DNA of 64,000 bases from JAJYBV01 sp021812265 (GTDB lineage: Bacteria > Chloroflexota > Ktedonobacteria > Ktedonobacterales > JACDGC01): NCBI GenBank assembly GCA_027459525.1, contig DAIDIC010000093.1, forward strand, positions 13,158 to 77,157. Reading direction: 5' to 3'. Positions 52,439-61,623 of this stretch are shown here, in pieces. Numbering within the stretch: the stretch's first letter is position 1; every line of letters starts with the position of its first letter. Under the pieces are notes generated by a model. The model made no database searches, was not told where the DNA came from, and saw nothing but the letters and a program-made list of their open reading frames with translations. The translations under genes were made by a program, and so were the position numbers.

Positions 52439-54247
52439 ATGGCGGCGGTCTTTTTTCAAGAAGATGAAATGCTTGGAAAAGCGTATGACGCTCGTATCGT
52501 GCGGCGTTTATGGAAATATATAAAACCATATTGGCGGCGCCTGCTTTTAGCGTTGCTATTCCTCTTGTCAACTTCGGTAACCGATCTATTAGGGCCTGTT
52601 ATTGTTGCCAATGCAATTGACTCATTTATAACGCCAACCGGCGCCGGCGCATCTTTCAGTGTACAAGCGCGCGAAATTGGCGTTTTCCACAGCGCTGCGC
52701 TGTATATCGGCATACTGAGTCTAGGATTTACCCTGCGCTATCTGCAAGGCTATACAACATCTGTAATGGGACAACTCATTATGTTTGATATGCGGTCTGA
52801 AATTTTCTCGCATCTGCAAACATTATCACTGGCGTTTTTCGATCGCAACCCGGTCGGCAGATTAATGACCCGCATAACCAATGATGTTGATTCATTAAAT
52901 CAGCTGTTTACCTCGGGCGCAGTAGAATTATTAGGGGATGTAACAACCTTAGTCGGCATTATGGTAGTTATGCTGATTTATAACCTGAAACTGGCGCTGA
53001 TTACTTTTATTGTTATTCCCCCATTGCTGTATGTGGTGTCGCGTTTTCAGGGAGCAATGCGCGACAGTTTCCGCGCACAAAGAATACGCTTGGCGCGCAT
53101 TAACGCAACAATTGCGGAAGTTATTTCAGGCATTCAGGTATTGCAGCTATTCAATCGAGAGAAACAAAGTTTCGATGTGTTTCGGAACATCAATAATGAT
53201 TTTCGGGTCGTGTCACGCAAATCACTTTTTTACATTGCGCTCTTCTTTCCGGTAATCACTATTTTTTCCAGCGCAGCTACAGCGTTGGTCATTTGGGTTG
53301 GCGGCGGTGACGCGCTGCGCGGAGTTATTTCGTTTGGCGCTTGGGTATTGTTTTTTCAATATATCGATCGCTTCTTTTTGCCTATTCGCGATTTAGCGGA
53401 TAAATATACCACGCTGCAAACAGCCATGGCAAGCTCTGAACGAATTTTCCGGATATTAGATGAACAGCCGGCCGTGCAAGACAGCTCCGAGCCGCAGCAT
53501 TTGATGGAGCCGGTTCGCGGTGAGATAACATTTAAAAACGTTTGGTTTGCCTACAACGAAGGTGAATGGATACTTAAAGATGTGTCATTTACCATTCCGG
53601 CCGGTAAAAGTGTGGCGTTTGTCGGCGCAACCGGAGCAGGTAAAACATCGCTTATCAGTTTAATTTCCCGATTTTATGACATCCAAAAAGGAGAAATTCT
53701 TATTGACGGTGTCAATATCAAACATATTCCCCAGCGCGAACTGCGCCAACATGTGGGCGCCGTTTTACAAGATCCATTCATCTTTGCGGGAGATATTGCG
53801 TTTAATATCCGGCTGCATGAAGCGCGAATTACAAACGAGCAGATATACCAAGCGGCGGCGTATGTCAATGCGGCGCCATTTATTGAGCAGCTTCCGGGCG
53901 GCTACAGCCATATAGTAAATGAACGCGGCGCCGGTCTTTCAGTTGGACAAAAGCAGCTCATAGCGTTTGCCCGCGCAATTGCGTTTAACCCAGAAATGCT
54001 GCTGGTTATGGATGAAGCAACATCGAATGTAGACACCGAAACAGAATATTTGATTCAAGACGCGCTGGAAAAATTGATGAAAGGCCGCACTTCTATCATT
54101 ATTGCGCATCGGCTCTCCACAATTCGCAATGTCGACCATATTATTGTGCTGCACAAAGGGCAAATTGTAGAACAAGGCGCTCATGAACAATTGCTGAATA
54201 AGCGCGGAGTTTACTATCGTCTGTACGAACTGCAATACAATCATTAG
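52439..54247 (+). CDS. Heterodimeric ABC exporter half, catalytic-site subunit
   Basis: A 602-aa TMD-NBD exporter with Walker A 'FVGATGAGKTSLISLISR', Q-loop 'VLQDPFIFAGDIAFNI', signature 'LSVGQKQLIAFARAI' (Val replaces the usual Gly), Walker B 'LLVMDEATSNVD' with the catalytic Glu, H-loop 'IIAHRLSTI'. Paired with the first gene, this gives one consensus ATP site and one degenerate site. The start at ATG 52439 is chosen for AGGAG 8 nt upstream; ATG 52469 is possible. Confidence 0.92.
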   Translation: MAAVFFQEDEMLGKAYDARIVRRLWKYIKPYWRRLLLALLFLLSTSVTDLLGPVIVANAIDSFITPTGAGASFSVQAREIGVFHSAALYIGILSLGFTLRYLQGYTTSVMGQLIMFDMRSEIFSHLQTLSLAFFDRNPVGRLMTRITNDVDSLNQLFTSGAVELLGDVTTLVGIMVVMLIYNLKLALITFIVIPPLLYVVSRFQGAMRDSFRAQRIRLARINATIAEVISGIQVLQLFNREKQSFDVFRNINNDFRVVSRKSLFYIALFFPVITIFSSAATALVIWVGGGDALRGVISFGAWVLFFQYIDRFFLPIRDLADKYTTLQTAMASSERIFRILDEQPAVQDSSEPQHLMEPVRGEITFKNVWFAYNEGEWILKDVSFTIPAGKSVAFVGATGAGKTSLISLISRFYDIQKGEILIDGVNIKHIPQRELRQHVGAVLQDPFIFAGDIAFNIRLHEARITNEQIYQAAAYVNAAPFIEQLPGGYSHIVNERGAGLSVGQKQLIAFARAIAFNPEMLLVMDEATSNVDTETEYLIQDALEKLMKGRTSIIIAHRLSTIRNVDHIIVLHKGQIVEQGAHEQLLNKRGVYYRLYELQYNH

Positions 54248-54713
54248 CATACGTAAGCGCTCTCACCGAATATTTTGCCCAAAACACACTATTCCGGTAC
54301 TATTCCGTGCTTAAACCAAGATTTTTTGCTACTCTATATAATAGATTCAGGGATATGATAAAGCTTTCTTATAAGATTTACTCCTTAGACAGCGCGTTGT
54401 ATCCCATAATCTGCATTGACATGTTCGTATGTTGTTTTCCTTAGAACAAACACATTGTCTCGCCCAGTTTGGCGCCATAATCGCTATATGTTCTAAGAAT
54501 CAACATCGGCAAGAAAGCTAAACTTAACTTTTATGAGTTCTTTATGTTACCGGCGGCTGCGCCTGGCAAATACCGGTTTCATCTCAGGTTTGCTTACTGA
54601 ATCGGTGAAGCGCGATCCTGCTTCAGTCTGGGGTGTTTCGGATCAGTAAATATTTTGAGTGAAACAGACGCAAAACCGCCCATCTGCACATTTATTTATT
54701 GTGGAGGAGCGCT
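54248..54713. other. Intergenic region, no gene recognised
   Basis: Only scattered short frames. A TTGACA (54416-54421) lacks a matching -10. A small stem GAAGC/GCTTC (around 54607-54629) precedes the small ORF. This may be a long leader; no known riboswitch pattern was seen. Confidence 0.35.
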
Positions 54714-54899
54714 ATGCAGCACTTTAATGATCTTCTTATTGACGATCTGTTAGATCGAGGTTTTACTGTGAATGAAGCGGAAAAACTTATTCTTCTGCAA
54801 GAACACGCAGAGACGGTTATGCGCCGTATTCAAAAGCAGCAAGAGTATGATTATTGGGCCGGAATCAATGTGAAAGGGCCGAAAGAAAAAAACTGTTAA
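54714..54899 (+). CDS. 61-aa conserved-looking small protein, unknown function
   Basis: A helical, charged protein (MQHFNDLLIDDLLDRGFTVN then EAEKLILLQEHAE...), with GGAGGAGC just upstream of ATG 54714 and a strong terminator 30 bp downstream; the RBS and terminator argue that it is real. No TM segment and no cysteine pair (one C-terminal Cys). It could be a small regulator or adaptor. Confidence 0.7.
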   Translation: MQHFNDLLIDDLLDRGFTVNEAEKLILLQEHAETVMRRIQKQQEYDYWAGINVKGPKEKNC

Positions 54900-54927
54900 T
54901 CTTTCAGATCTGTCTCACTATACATCA

Positions 54928-54967
54928 AACACCATCTTACATTATCTTGAAGATGGTGTTTTTTATT
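54928..54967 (+). terminator. Rho-independent terminator
   Basis: Perfect 11-bp stem AACACCATCTT (54928-54938) with AAGATGGTGTT (54950-54960), then TTTTATT, closing the 61-aa gene. Confidence 0.93.
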
Positions 54968-55201
54968 GAATGCGCCTATTTAGGCGTTATACACAGTAAT
55001 ATAGATGCCAACATCTTTTTATCATTTTCAGCATTCTATTCCGGCAACCACCAAATGTGGTAATGCGCGCAAGTTGTGCGGCGCAAAAAGTCATAGTCTC
55101 AGCAACAGAAACCATTGGATTTTTACAGGCGCTTATTTTTTATAAAGCAATAGCATACGCCACAGCTTACTGATAAAATTCTTATTAAGAAGGTTTCATT
55201 T

Positions 55202-55963
55202 ATGTATCCGTTTCCCATGTATTCAGACACAGTTCCTTCAGTTACTGTAGAACAAATGATTATTGTTGACGATTTGATGATACAATATTACAAAATCAGT
55301 CTTATCCAAATGCTGGAAAATGCTGGCCGATGTCTTGCCATCACCGCAAATATGTTATTTTTACAGGGCAGCCCAGCCGGTAAAACAGTCGTTGTTTTGG
55401 CCGGCAACGGCGGCAACGGCGGCGGCGCTATAGCATGCGGGCGCCGGCTGCATAATTGGGGTGCGCATGTCATCCTTGGTCTGGCGCGGCCGGAATCGGA
55501 GCTAAAAAGCGCAACAATGCTGCAGATAGAAATCATCCACTCACTCGGCGTTCCTATCATTTCTGCGGAAGATCTGCCGCACATTGCTTCACCAGACCTC
55601 GTTATCGACGGAGTTATAGGCTACAGTTTAAATGGCGATCCCACCGGCGGAGCCGCATCGTTGATTCACTGGGCAAATAATCAACCAGCGCCAGTTCTAG
55701 CGCTGGATATTCCATCCGGCGTCGACGGCTCTGACGGTATACCACACGGAATCGCCGTGCGATCCACGGCAACTGTAACTTTAGCGCTGCCTAAAAAGGG
55801 ATTGTATGCCCCAGCAGCGCGCGCGTTTGTGGGAGATCTCTATCTGGCGGATATCAGCGCGCCGCCGGAACTATATACTCATCCATCATTAGGTTTAATC
55901 ATACCCGCAGACCTTTTTGCGCAATCTGACATTGTGCGGCTGCGCTACCCAAACAGCGACTAA
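55202..55963 (+). CDS. nnrE: NAD(P)H-hydrate epimerase (YjeF N-domain)
   Basis: A 253-aa YjeF_N protein: 'SVTVEQMIIVDDLMIQYYKISLIQMLENAGR', 'VVVLAGNGGNGGGAIACGRRLHNWGAHV', 'PDLVIDGVIGYSLNGDPTGGAASLI', 'LALDIPSGVDGSDG' and 'ATVTLALPKKGLY'. It epimerises damaged NAD(P)HX. The ADP-dependent dehydratase half (YjeF_C) is not fused or adjacent. AGAAGG lies 8 nt before ATG 55202. Confidence 0.85.
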   Translation: MYPFPMYSDTVPSVTVEQMIIVDDLMIQYYKISLIQMLENAGRCLAITANMLFLQGSPAGKTVVVLAGNGGNGGGAIACGRRLHNWGAHVILGLARPESELKSATMLQIEIIHSLGVPIISAEDLPHIASPDLVIDGVIGYSLNGDPTGGAASLIHWANNQPAPVLALDIPSGVDGSDGIPHGIAVRSTATVTLALPKKGLYAPAARAFVGDLYLADISAPPELYTHPSLGLIIPADLFAQSDIVRLRYPNSD

Positions 55964-56006
55964 AAACACCGCAAATACCACAATTCTCATTGTTTGAACT
56001 GCTTGC

Positions 56007-56969
56007 TCAAGATGAATACGCCCATTGCAAAAGCGCTTCGGTGTCTTGGAAGCGCGCGTCATAAACAGGCTCTCCCAACACCACTACAATATATTCTAGG
56101 CCATTATGCATTGCCGCAGAGGTAAAGCAATAACCGGCGTTACCAGTAAAACCTGTTTTACCGCCAATAACATCCAATGTGGCGTTTGCCTTGCCAAACG
56201 GAGTGGTAGAATCAAGAAATTTATTGAGACTCTGCAGCATCAGCGATGGATGCGATCCGGTCGCCGGAATATAGTAAAATTCCGTCCCGACTATGCTTTG
56301 AAACAGCGGAAAAGACATAGCAAAAGCAGTTAAATGCGCCAAATCTTCGGCCGTAGTATAGTGATTGCTGGCGTCCAGCCCTGTAGTGTTTGAATAACTT
56401 GTATGAGAAAGCCCTAAAGCGGCGGCAAAACGGTTCATCAGTCGCACATAGGCCGCTTGCGATCCCATTAATCCATCTGCAATAGCTACCGCGGCGTCAT
56501 CCCCGGATGGCAGCATCATTCCATAAAGCAGCTGCCGCAATGTATACACCTGTCCCGGCAAACAGCCCATACGGCTGGCGTCCAGCGGCAAAAGACTTAC
56601 ATCATTAGAAACAGTAATTGGCGTATCCAAACTGCCCGGGAAATCATAGATAGCCACCAACGCCGTCATAACTTTTGTTGTGCTGGCCATTGCCACTTCC
56701 TGATTAGCATTATACGCATACTGAGGACCACTGCCGTTTGGTGTAAATAGAAAAGCGTTGGTTGCAGTAATTGCCGGCGGCAAAGCTATATGAAAATTCT
56801 GAAAAAGCTGGGTCATATCGACAGATTGACTGGTTGCCGTCGCCACAGCTGCGCTGGACAGAGCCGTTGGTGTATGAAATTTTTCGGCAAAAATTCCCAT
56901 AAATATTGAGCCAACTAATGTAACAATAACTACCGAGCTAATAATAATCCGATTGCGAATAGAATTCAT
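56007..56969 (-). CDS. D-alanyl-D-alanine carboxypeptidase (S11/PBP5-like) with altered SxN
   Basis: A 320-aa S11 peptidase. N-terminal signal anchor (residues ~8-27); catalytic SxxK 'ASTTK' (Ser96-Lys99); second motif 'LPSGDDAAVAIA' (Ser155-Gly-Asp157), where the family normally has SxN; KTG in 'IGGKTGFTGNAGYCF'. It trims peptidoglycan stem peptides outside the membrane. No C-terminal PBP5 stalk domain. ATG 56969. It follows the 236-aa secreted protein gene by 31 nt on the same strand. Confidence 0.88.
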   Translation of the reverse strand: MNSIRNRIIISSVVIVTLVGSIFMGIFAEKFHTPTALSSAAVATATSQSVDMTQLFQNFHIALPPAITATNAFLFTPNGSGPQYAYNANQEVAMASTTKVMTALVAIYDFPGSLDTPITVSNDVSLLPLDASRMGCLPGQVYTLRQLLYGMMLPSGDDAAVAIADGLMGSQAAYVRLMNRFAAALGLSHTSYSNTTGLDASNHYTTAEDLAHLTAFAMSFPLFQSIVGTEFYYIPATGSHPSLMLQSLNKFLDSTTPFGKANATLDVIGGKTGFTGNAGYCFTSAAMHNGLEYIVVVLGEPVYDARFQDTEALLQWAYSS

Positions 56970-57000
56970 AAAATATTCCCGTGATATTACAATAAAACCA

Positions 57001-57711
57001 TTATTGAGACTGACACACTAAATAGGGCGAAGAAGGCTCAGGATTGTTGCTTTGCTGTGCAGTAAGCCCCTGAAAATATGGTTTCCCCGATACCCCATTG
57101 CTGATAATTTGCGGAGGAGTAATGGCATAAATATTCCATTGAGTATTGCAGGTAGATGTATCCATTGTAGTAACCCACAGCGATTCATAAAATACCTGAA
57201 AAAGTGTTTTGGTCATTCCGTTGGTGTCATACCATTGCCAAAAATGCTGGTTGGGATAGGCGCGCATATACAGTTCTAATATTTGCGTTTGTATTTGCGC
57301 GCTCAGCTGTGTTACCGATTTGCTGGAGCGCAGCGGCTGGGTAATCAGATCTATTTCGCCGGCTTGGTATGTAGTGACAGTAATAAGAGCATTGGGGTAT
57401 AACGTATGAATTTCCTGAAACGCTTGAACAGGCGTTAGCGAAGCCACTGCAACAGGCTCGCCAAAATGAAACAGCGACGGCGGCACATTTGCTTTATTGG
57501 CAATAAAATACCCCGCAGCCATAAATATCACCGCAGCCAATACACCCGAAAGCGCCGTAACTATCCTACGAGCGCCGGTTCGCGGAGCAGCAGATGCGGC
57601 GGCGGATACTGTTCTGCTATTGCCGCTGCGCACAGCGGTTGGGGCGCTGCGCGCAGAAGATTTACGCGCCCCCGGCTTTACATTTGATGGATAATATGGC
57701 GAGTTACTCAT
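57001..57711 (-). CDS. Membrane-anchored protein, unknown function
   Basis: A 236-aa protein: a basic, Ser/Ala-rich cytoplasmic N-terminus (residues 1-50), one TM helix (~50-70, 'VTALSGVLAAVIFMAAGYFIA'), then a ~165-residue extracellular domain with two or three Cys. ATG 57711 has GGAG 8 nt upstream, inside the end of prmC; the longer frame is out-competed. Between prmC and the D,D-carboxypeptidase, so an envelope role is possible. Confidence 0.6.
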   Translation of the reverse strand: MSNSPYYPSNVKPGARKSSARSAPTAVRSGNSRTVSAAASAAPRTGARRIVTALSGVLAAVIFMAAGYFIANKANVPPSLFHFGEPVAVASLTPVQAFQEIHTLYPNALITVTTYQAGEIDLITQPLRSSKSVTQLSAQIQTQILELYMRAYPNQHFWQWYDTNGMTKTLFQVFYESLWVTTMDTSTCNTQWNIYAITPPQIISNGVSGKPYFQGLTAQQSNNPEPSSPYLVCQSQ

Positions 57712-57716
57712 AGCCT

Positions 57717-58643
57717 TCACTCCGCAGGTAATTGAATAACAACAAAACGATCCCAGCTTGCGTAATCTTTGCCGCAAGTAATTGCGGCGCGCGGAAATAT
57801 ACGCAGCGCAAACTCCGAGATCCGATCTTGCTGGTCAAACCCATGTTCCAGCGCAATTATGCCGCCGGATTTTAATTTTGCTTTGGCCATTTCCAAAAGA
57901 CTGAAAATATGTCGCAAACCGTGATCTTCACTGAACAACGCCATATGCGGCTCATATTTTACAACATTCGGCTGCGCGCCATGAGCGGCGGGATCCGTAT
58001 CAATATACGGTAAGTTTGCGATGATAAGATCAACAGGAACCGGAACAGGTTCCAGCAGATTTCCCTGCAACAAAGTAACACGATCGCTCATATGCGCGCG
58101 GTCGCAGTTGCTCTGCGCCAAGGTCAGCGCATCCTGTGAAATATCTACAGCAAATATTCTGCCGATGCGCGGCGCTAACGTCAGCAGGGCAAGAGCAATG
58201 GCGCCGCTGCCAGTTCCGATATCTGCCGCCAAAATATCCGGAACAGCGCCATCCGGAATATCATCCTCATCCGGCAAAACACCAAAACGGCTTTCCAAAG
58301 CGCGCGAAGCAGCTTCAACCAACAGTTCGGTTTCCGGCCGTGGAATAAGCGCGCGAGGATCAACTGAAATCTCAAGACCCATAAACCATTTTTTCCCGGT
58401 TATATAGGCCGTCGGCTCACCCTGTGCGCGACGCTGAATAAGATCATGATAACGTATTATGTCCGATTCCGCAAGCGCGCGTTCCGGATACGCCATTAAA
58501 ACAGATCGCGGAACATCCAAGACAAACGCCAGAAGCACATGCGCGTCTAGTTTGGGAGTTTCGCAGCCGGATGCGGCAAGTAGTCGGATACCCCAAGCTG
58601 CTTGCCCTCCCCAAGTATGTTCCTCTGCATTTTTTTCAGGCAT
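57717..58643 (-). CDS. prmC: Peptide-chain-release-factor glutamine methyltransferase
   Basis: A 308-aa HemK/PrmC: N-terminal helical domain ('LDAHVLLAFVLDVPRSVLMAYPE', 'RRAQGEPTAYITGKKWFMGLEISVDPRALIPRPETELLVEA'), SAM site 'ILAADIGTGSGAIALAL', and active-site 'LIIANLPYID' (NLPY in place of the more usual NPPY). It methylates the GGQ glutamine of RF1/RF2. ATG overlaps the upstream DHS-like stop by one base (TAATG). Confidence 0.93.
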   Translation of the reverse strand: MPEKNAEEHTWGGQAAWGIRLLAASGCETPKLDAHVLLAFVLDVPRSVLMAYPERALAESDIIRYHDLIQRRAQGEPTAYITGKKWFMGLEISVDPRALIPRPETELLVEAASRALESRFGVLPDEDDIPDGAVPDILAADIGTGSGAIALALLTLAPRIGRIFAVDISQDALTLAQSNCDRAHMSDRVTLLQGNLLEPVPVPVDLIIANLPYIDTDPAAHGAQPNVVKYEPHMALFSEDHGLRHIFSLLEMAKAKLKSGGIIALEHGFDQQDRISEFALRIFPRAAITCGKDYASWDRFVVIQLPAE

Positions 58644-59812
58644 TACTTCCCATCCTCATTCGCGTGGGCAGATTGCGCGCCATTGCGATATCCTTCGCGC
58701 AATTCACGCACTAATTCGGCGCGCTTAGCATAGAGCCGTTTATGCGCGCGCGGTTCGGCGCGAGTTACAGCATAGGCGGCAAGCAGGGGAAAACTAACAG
58801 TGGAATCACCATATACCACTATTGAATCGGGCAATTGATCGGGTTTAATCTTTCCCCAAGAAACTGCTTCTGAAGGAGTAGCGCCGGAAAGACCTCCCCA
58901 ATGCGGAGCGTCTGCAGTCATTTGAATAAAGTAATCATGGCCGCCTTTATTAATACCTAAAACTTCCCAAAGCTGCGGCTGTGTTTGCAGATAGAAGTTT
59001 TTGGGTGAGCCGCCGCCAATAATCAACACGCCGTTTTGTGGGGCGTCCTGCACAATAGCGGTTGTTTCATGCACATCAAAAAGGGGATCGATGGTCAGCG
59101 CGCCGCCATCCAGCTGATGACGCGCTAAATTCATACCAATGGAAGAATCACCCGGTGAGGAAGTGTAAATCGGAACATCATATTTAGCCGCCTGCGCCAA
59201 AACAGAGTATTCAGGCTGCGCGCCCGTTTCCAGCAGTTTTTGACCGATAAGATAGTGCAGCTCGGCGGTAGACATGGAACGCTGCGGAAAGCTCTTAAAA
59301 ATCTCCCTCAGCCACGTGTCTGTATCCAACAATGTTTGGTCCGGAAATAATATATCATAGATACGAATCACACCCGCTTCCTGCAAAGCAACATCAGAAA
59401 CATCGAACCTGCCGCGGCGCAAAGTCATAGCAAGCGCATGATGAATATCGTGGTACATATTGGCGCCGGTGCTTACAATAACATCTACCGCGCCGCGCTC
59501 AATCAGGGTAATAATAGCGCCGCCAATGCCGGCAGGAGTCATAGCTCCGGCGACGGTCAGCGCTACAGTAACATTATTTTCCGGATTCAGCATTTTTGTT
59601 GCGTACAGTCTGCAGGCTTCGTTCAATCGGCCGGCGTTATACGCCTGAAACGCAGTGTCAATCAGATCGGCGGCCGAAACGCCCGGAGAAATTTTACCGG
59701 GAATAATCGGCGCGCCTTGCAAATAATCATCCATTGTAGGAGCATTCGGCTCAGAATGAATATTTTGGCTGTTATCACGATCGCCGTCAGTATGATTATG
59801 TCTATGCGGCAT
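58643..59812 (-). CDS. Deoxyhypusine-synthase-family protein
   Basis: A 389-aa member of the deoxyhypusine synthase family. NAD-fold motifs: 'TVALTVAGAMTPAGIGGAI', 'VDVIVSTGANMYHDIHHAL', 'DVPIYTSSPGDSSIGMNLA', 'GVLIIGGGSPKNFYLQ' and 'GGHDYFIQMT'. The catalytic-lysine segment is intact: 'SGATPSEAVSWGKI' (Lys321, matching human Lys329). Bacteria lack eIF5A, so it may make homospermidine or another aminobutyl product from spermidine; the target is unknown. The N-terminus has a His/Asp-rich tail (1-25). ATG 59812; coupled to prmC. Confidence 0.9.
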   Translation of the reverse strand: MPHRHNHTDGDRDNSQNIHSEPNAPTMDDYLQGAPIIPGKISPGVSAADLIDTAFQAYNAGRLNEACRLYATKMLNPENNVTVALTVAGAMTPAGIGGAIITLIERGAVDVIVSTGANMYHDIHHALAMTLRRGRFDVSDVALQEAGVIRIYDILFPDQTLLDTDTWLREIFKSFPQRSMSTAELHYLIGQKLLETGAQPEYSVLAQAAKYDVPIYTSSPGDSSIGMNLARHQLDGGALTIDPLFDVHETTAIVQDAPQNGVLIIGGGSPKNFYLQTQPQLWEVLGINKGGHDYFIQMTADAPHWGGLSGATPSEAVSWGKIKPDQLPDSIVVYGDSTVSFPLLAAYAVTRAEPRAHKRLYAKRAELVRELREGYRNGAQSAHANEDGK

Positions 59813-59917
59813 GGACAGTTGTCTCCATATATGCGAAATTGAAAGTAAAATACTTGCTGCTTTTACTGTAGCACATTTTTTATACCATATTTATTGCTAA
59901 TTGGGAGTACATAATCA

Positions 59918-60793
59918 ATGACTGATTTCTTCATAGCCGGCGTTGTTGGCGGCGGAGCCATGGGATCCGGCATAGCGTATGAAATTGCGCGGTCTACCGC
60001 TTGTTCGGTAATTGTGCGTGATGTAGATGAAGCAGCGCTGGCAAAGGCGCGCAGCAATATTGATAAAATGATCGATCGGCAGCGGGATAAAGGCCAAATT
60101 TCTGCAGAAGCCGCGGAAGAACAGCGCGCGCGCATCCGATACAGCTCCGAATGGGAGGTTTTTGCCGAAGCAGATATCGTGATCGAAGCCGCATTTGAAG
60201 ATATGGCGGTAAAACGCGGCATTTTTACAAAGTTGGATGCAGTATGCAAACCCACAGCCATCCTTGCCAGCAACACCTCCGGCCTATCCATCACGGAAAT
60301 CGCCTCAGTGTGCGCGCGCCCGGAACGAGTAATAGGGCTGCATTTTTTTAATCCGGTTCCGGCAATGAAATTGGTAGAAGTAATTACCGCATATCAAACA
60401 GATTCCGCAACAGCGCAAAAATCCTTGGAATTTTGTCATGCGCTTGGAAAAGAAACAGCCAAAGCGAAAGATTATCCCGGATTTATAACTACCCGCATCG
60501 GCATGGCAATGCTGGCTGAAGCCGCAAGATGCTTAGATGAAGGCGTAGGCACAGTGGAAGATATTGATGTGGCAATTCGCTTAGGCTACAACTTTCCCAT
60601 GGGACCATTTGAACTGGCCGACCTTGTAGGCATAGACGTGCTGCTGCATATTCTGGAAAATAACACTGTTTTGCTGGGCGAACGCTTTATACCCACGCCC
60701 CTGCTGCGGCAAATGACGGCCGCGGGCAAGCTCGGACGTAAAACAGGCGAAGGCTTTTATAAATATGAAAACGGCAAAAAGATTGCCAAATAA
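59918..60793 (+). CDS. 3-hydroxyacyl-CoA (3-hydroxybutyryl-CoA) dehydrogenase
   Basis: A 291-aa enzyme: NAD site 'GVVGGGAMGSGIAYEIAR', 'DIVIEAAFEDMAVKRGIFTKLD', 'ILASNTSGLSITEIA', catalytic His/Glu in 'VIGLHFFNPVPAMKLVEVI', 'PGFITTRIGMAMLAEA', 'GYNFPMGPFELADLVGIDVLL'. Size fits stand-alone 3-hydroxybutyryl-CoA dehydrogenase (Hbd/PaaH). It belongs functionally with the thiolase at 22 kb. ATG 59918. A strong terminator follows. Confidence 0.93.
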   Translation: MTDFFIAGVVGGGAMGSGIAYEIARSTACSVIVRDVDEAALAKARSNIDKMIDRQRDKGQISAEAAEEQRARIRYSSEWEVFAEADIVIEAAFEDMAVKRGIFTKLDAVCKPTAILASNTSGLSITEIASVCARPERVIGLHFFNPVPAMKLVEVITAYQTDSATAQKSLEFCHALGKETAKAKDYPGFITTRIGMAMLAEAARCLDEGVGTVEDIDVAIRLGYNFPMGPFELADLVGIDVLLHILENNTVLLGERFIPTPLLRQMTAAGKLGRKTGEGFYKYENGKKIAK

Positions 60794-60826
60794 AAGTTAG
60801 CGGCAGGCAAAGCCCAAACGACACAA

Positions 60827-60859
60827 AAAATGGCGGTTATCCAAGATAGCCGTCATTTT
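60827..60859. terminator. Bidirectional terminator
   Basis: 15-bp stem (60827-60841 with 60845-60859, two G-T wobbles, loop CAA) flanked by A/T runs on both sides. It serves the dehydrogenase on plus and the receiver gene on minus. Confidence 0.85.
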
Positions 60860-60873
60860 AGCAGAATATGTTA

Positions 60874-61266
60874 TTATGCCGCAGCTAAGTGCGCGCGCAC
60901 CACATGCAGCAGCGAATTGACGCTGACAGGTTTACGCAGCAACACACCTTCATCAATTCCGTGAGTATGCAGATCGTAGTTTGTTGCGCCGGAAATAAAC
61001 AGCACAGGCTTATTGCGAGTGGACGATTTTTTACGCATATATTTAAACACTGCAGCGCCATCAATATCCGGTAAGGAAATATCCAGCAGTACAAGATCCG
61101 GCGCATGGGCGTCAATAGCTCTCATAGCGTCTGACCCGGTAGAAAGCACGGTAATATTCCATGAAGAATCGCCTTCAAGTTCTAAAACCTCGCGCAGCAT
61201 AGAAGCAGACGCAGGATCATCTTCAATAATATAGATTGATTTATATACGGTTTGTAATCGTCTCAT
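60874..61266 (-). CDS. Single-domain response regulator (CheY-like)
   Basis: A 130-aa stand-alone receiver: 'SIYIIEDDPASASMLREVLE', phosphoacceptor Asp in 'DLVLLDISLPDIDG', Ser in 'VLFISGAT', Lys in 'LLRKPVSVNSLLHVV'. No output domain and no adjacent kinase. Divergent from the Ser/Thr kinase gene. ATG 61266. Confidence 0.88.
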   Translation of the reverse strand: MRRLQTVYKSIYIIEDDPASASMLREVLELEGDSSWNITVLSTGSDAMRAIDAHAPDLVLLDISLPDIDGAAVFKYMRKKSSTRNKPVLFISGATNYDLHTHGIDEGVLLRKPVSVNSLLHVVRAHLAAA

Positions 61267-61623
61267 GAATACCTCAATTTGTTATGAACATGAATCATTT
61301 CAATTGTATTGTACCAAACGAGACCGGCGGGGCTTATAGCCGCGAAACCTGCTTACGCCTGAAATAACAGCCGCTTTTACTCCATTTTTCCTATACAAGA
61401 TAATTAGGTAGAAAGTACCCATCAACGGCCCGCTTCTTGCTTTATGGTAGTTATACCTGCCAAACCGGCGGCGGCCACATATTCGGGTCAGAAATCTTGG
61501 GCAGATATGTATACTGAATATACAAGGAAGGAAACGGGATTGCCGCTTAAAGCGCAAAGAGCTTTCAGCGGGCAGCTTTCCTGTCGGCAAACTACGTTTA
61601 TGGTATTGGAACTACAGGATTGT

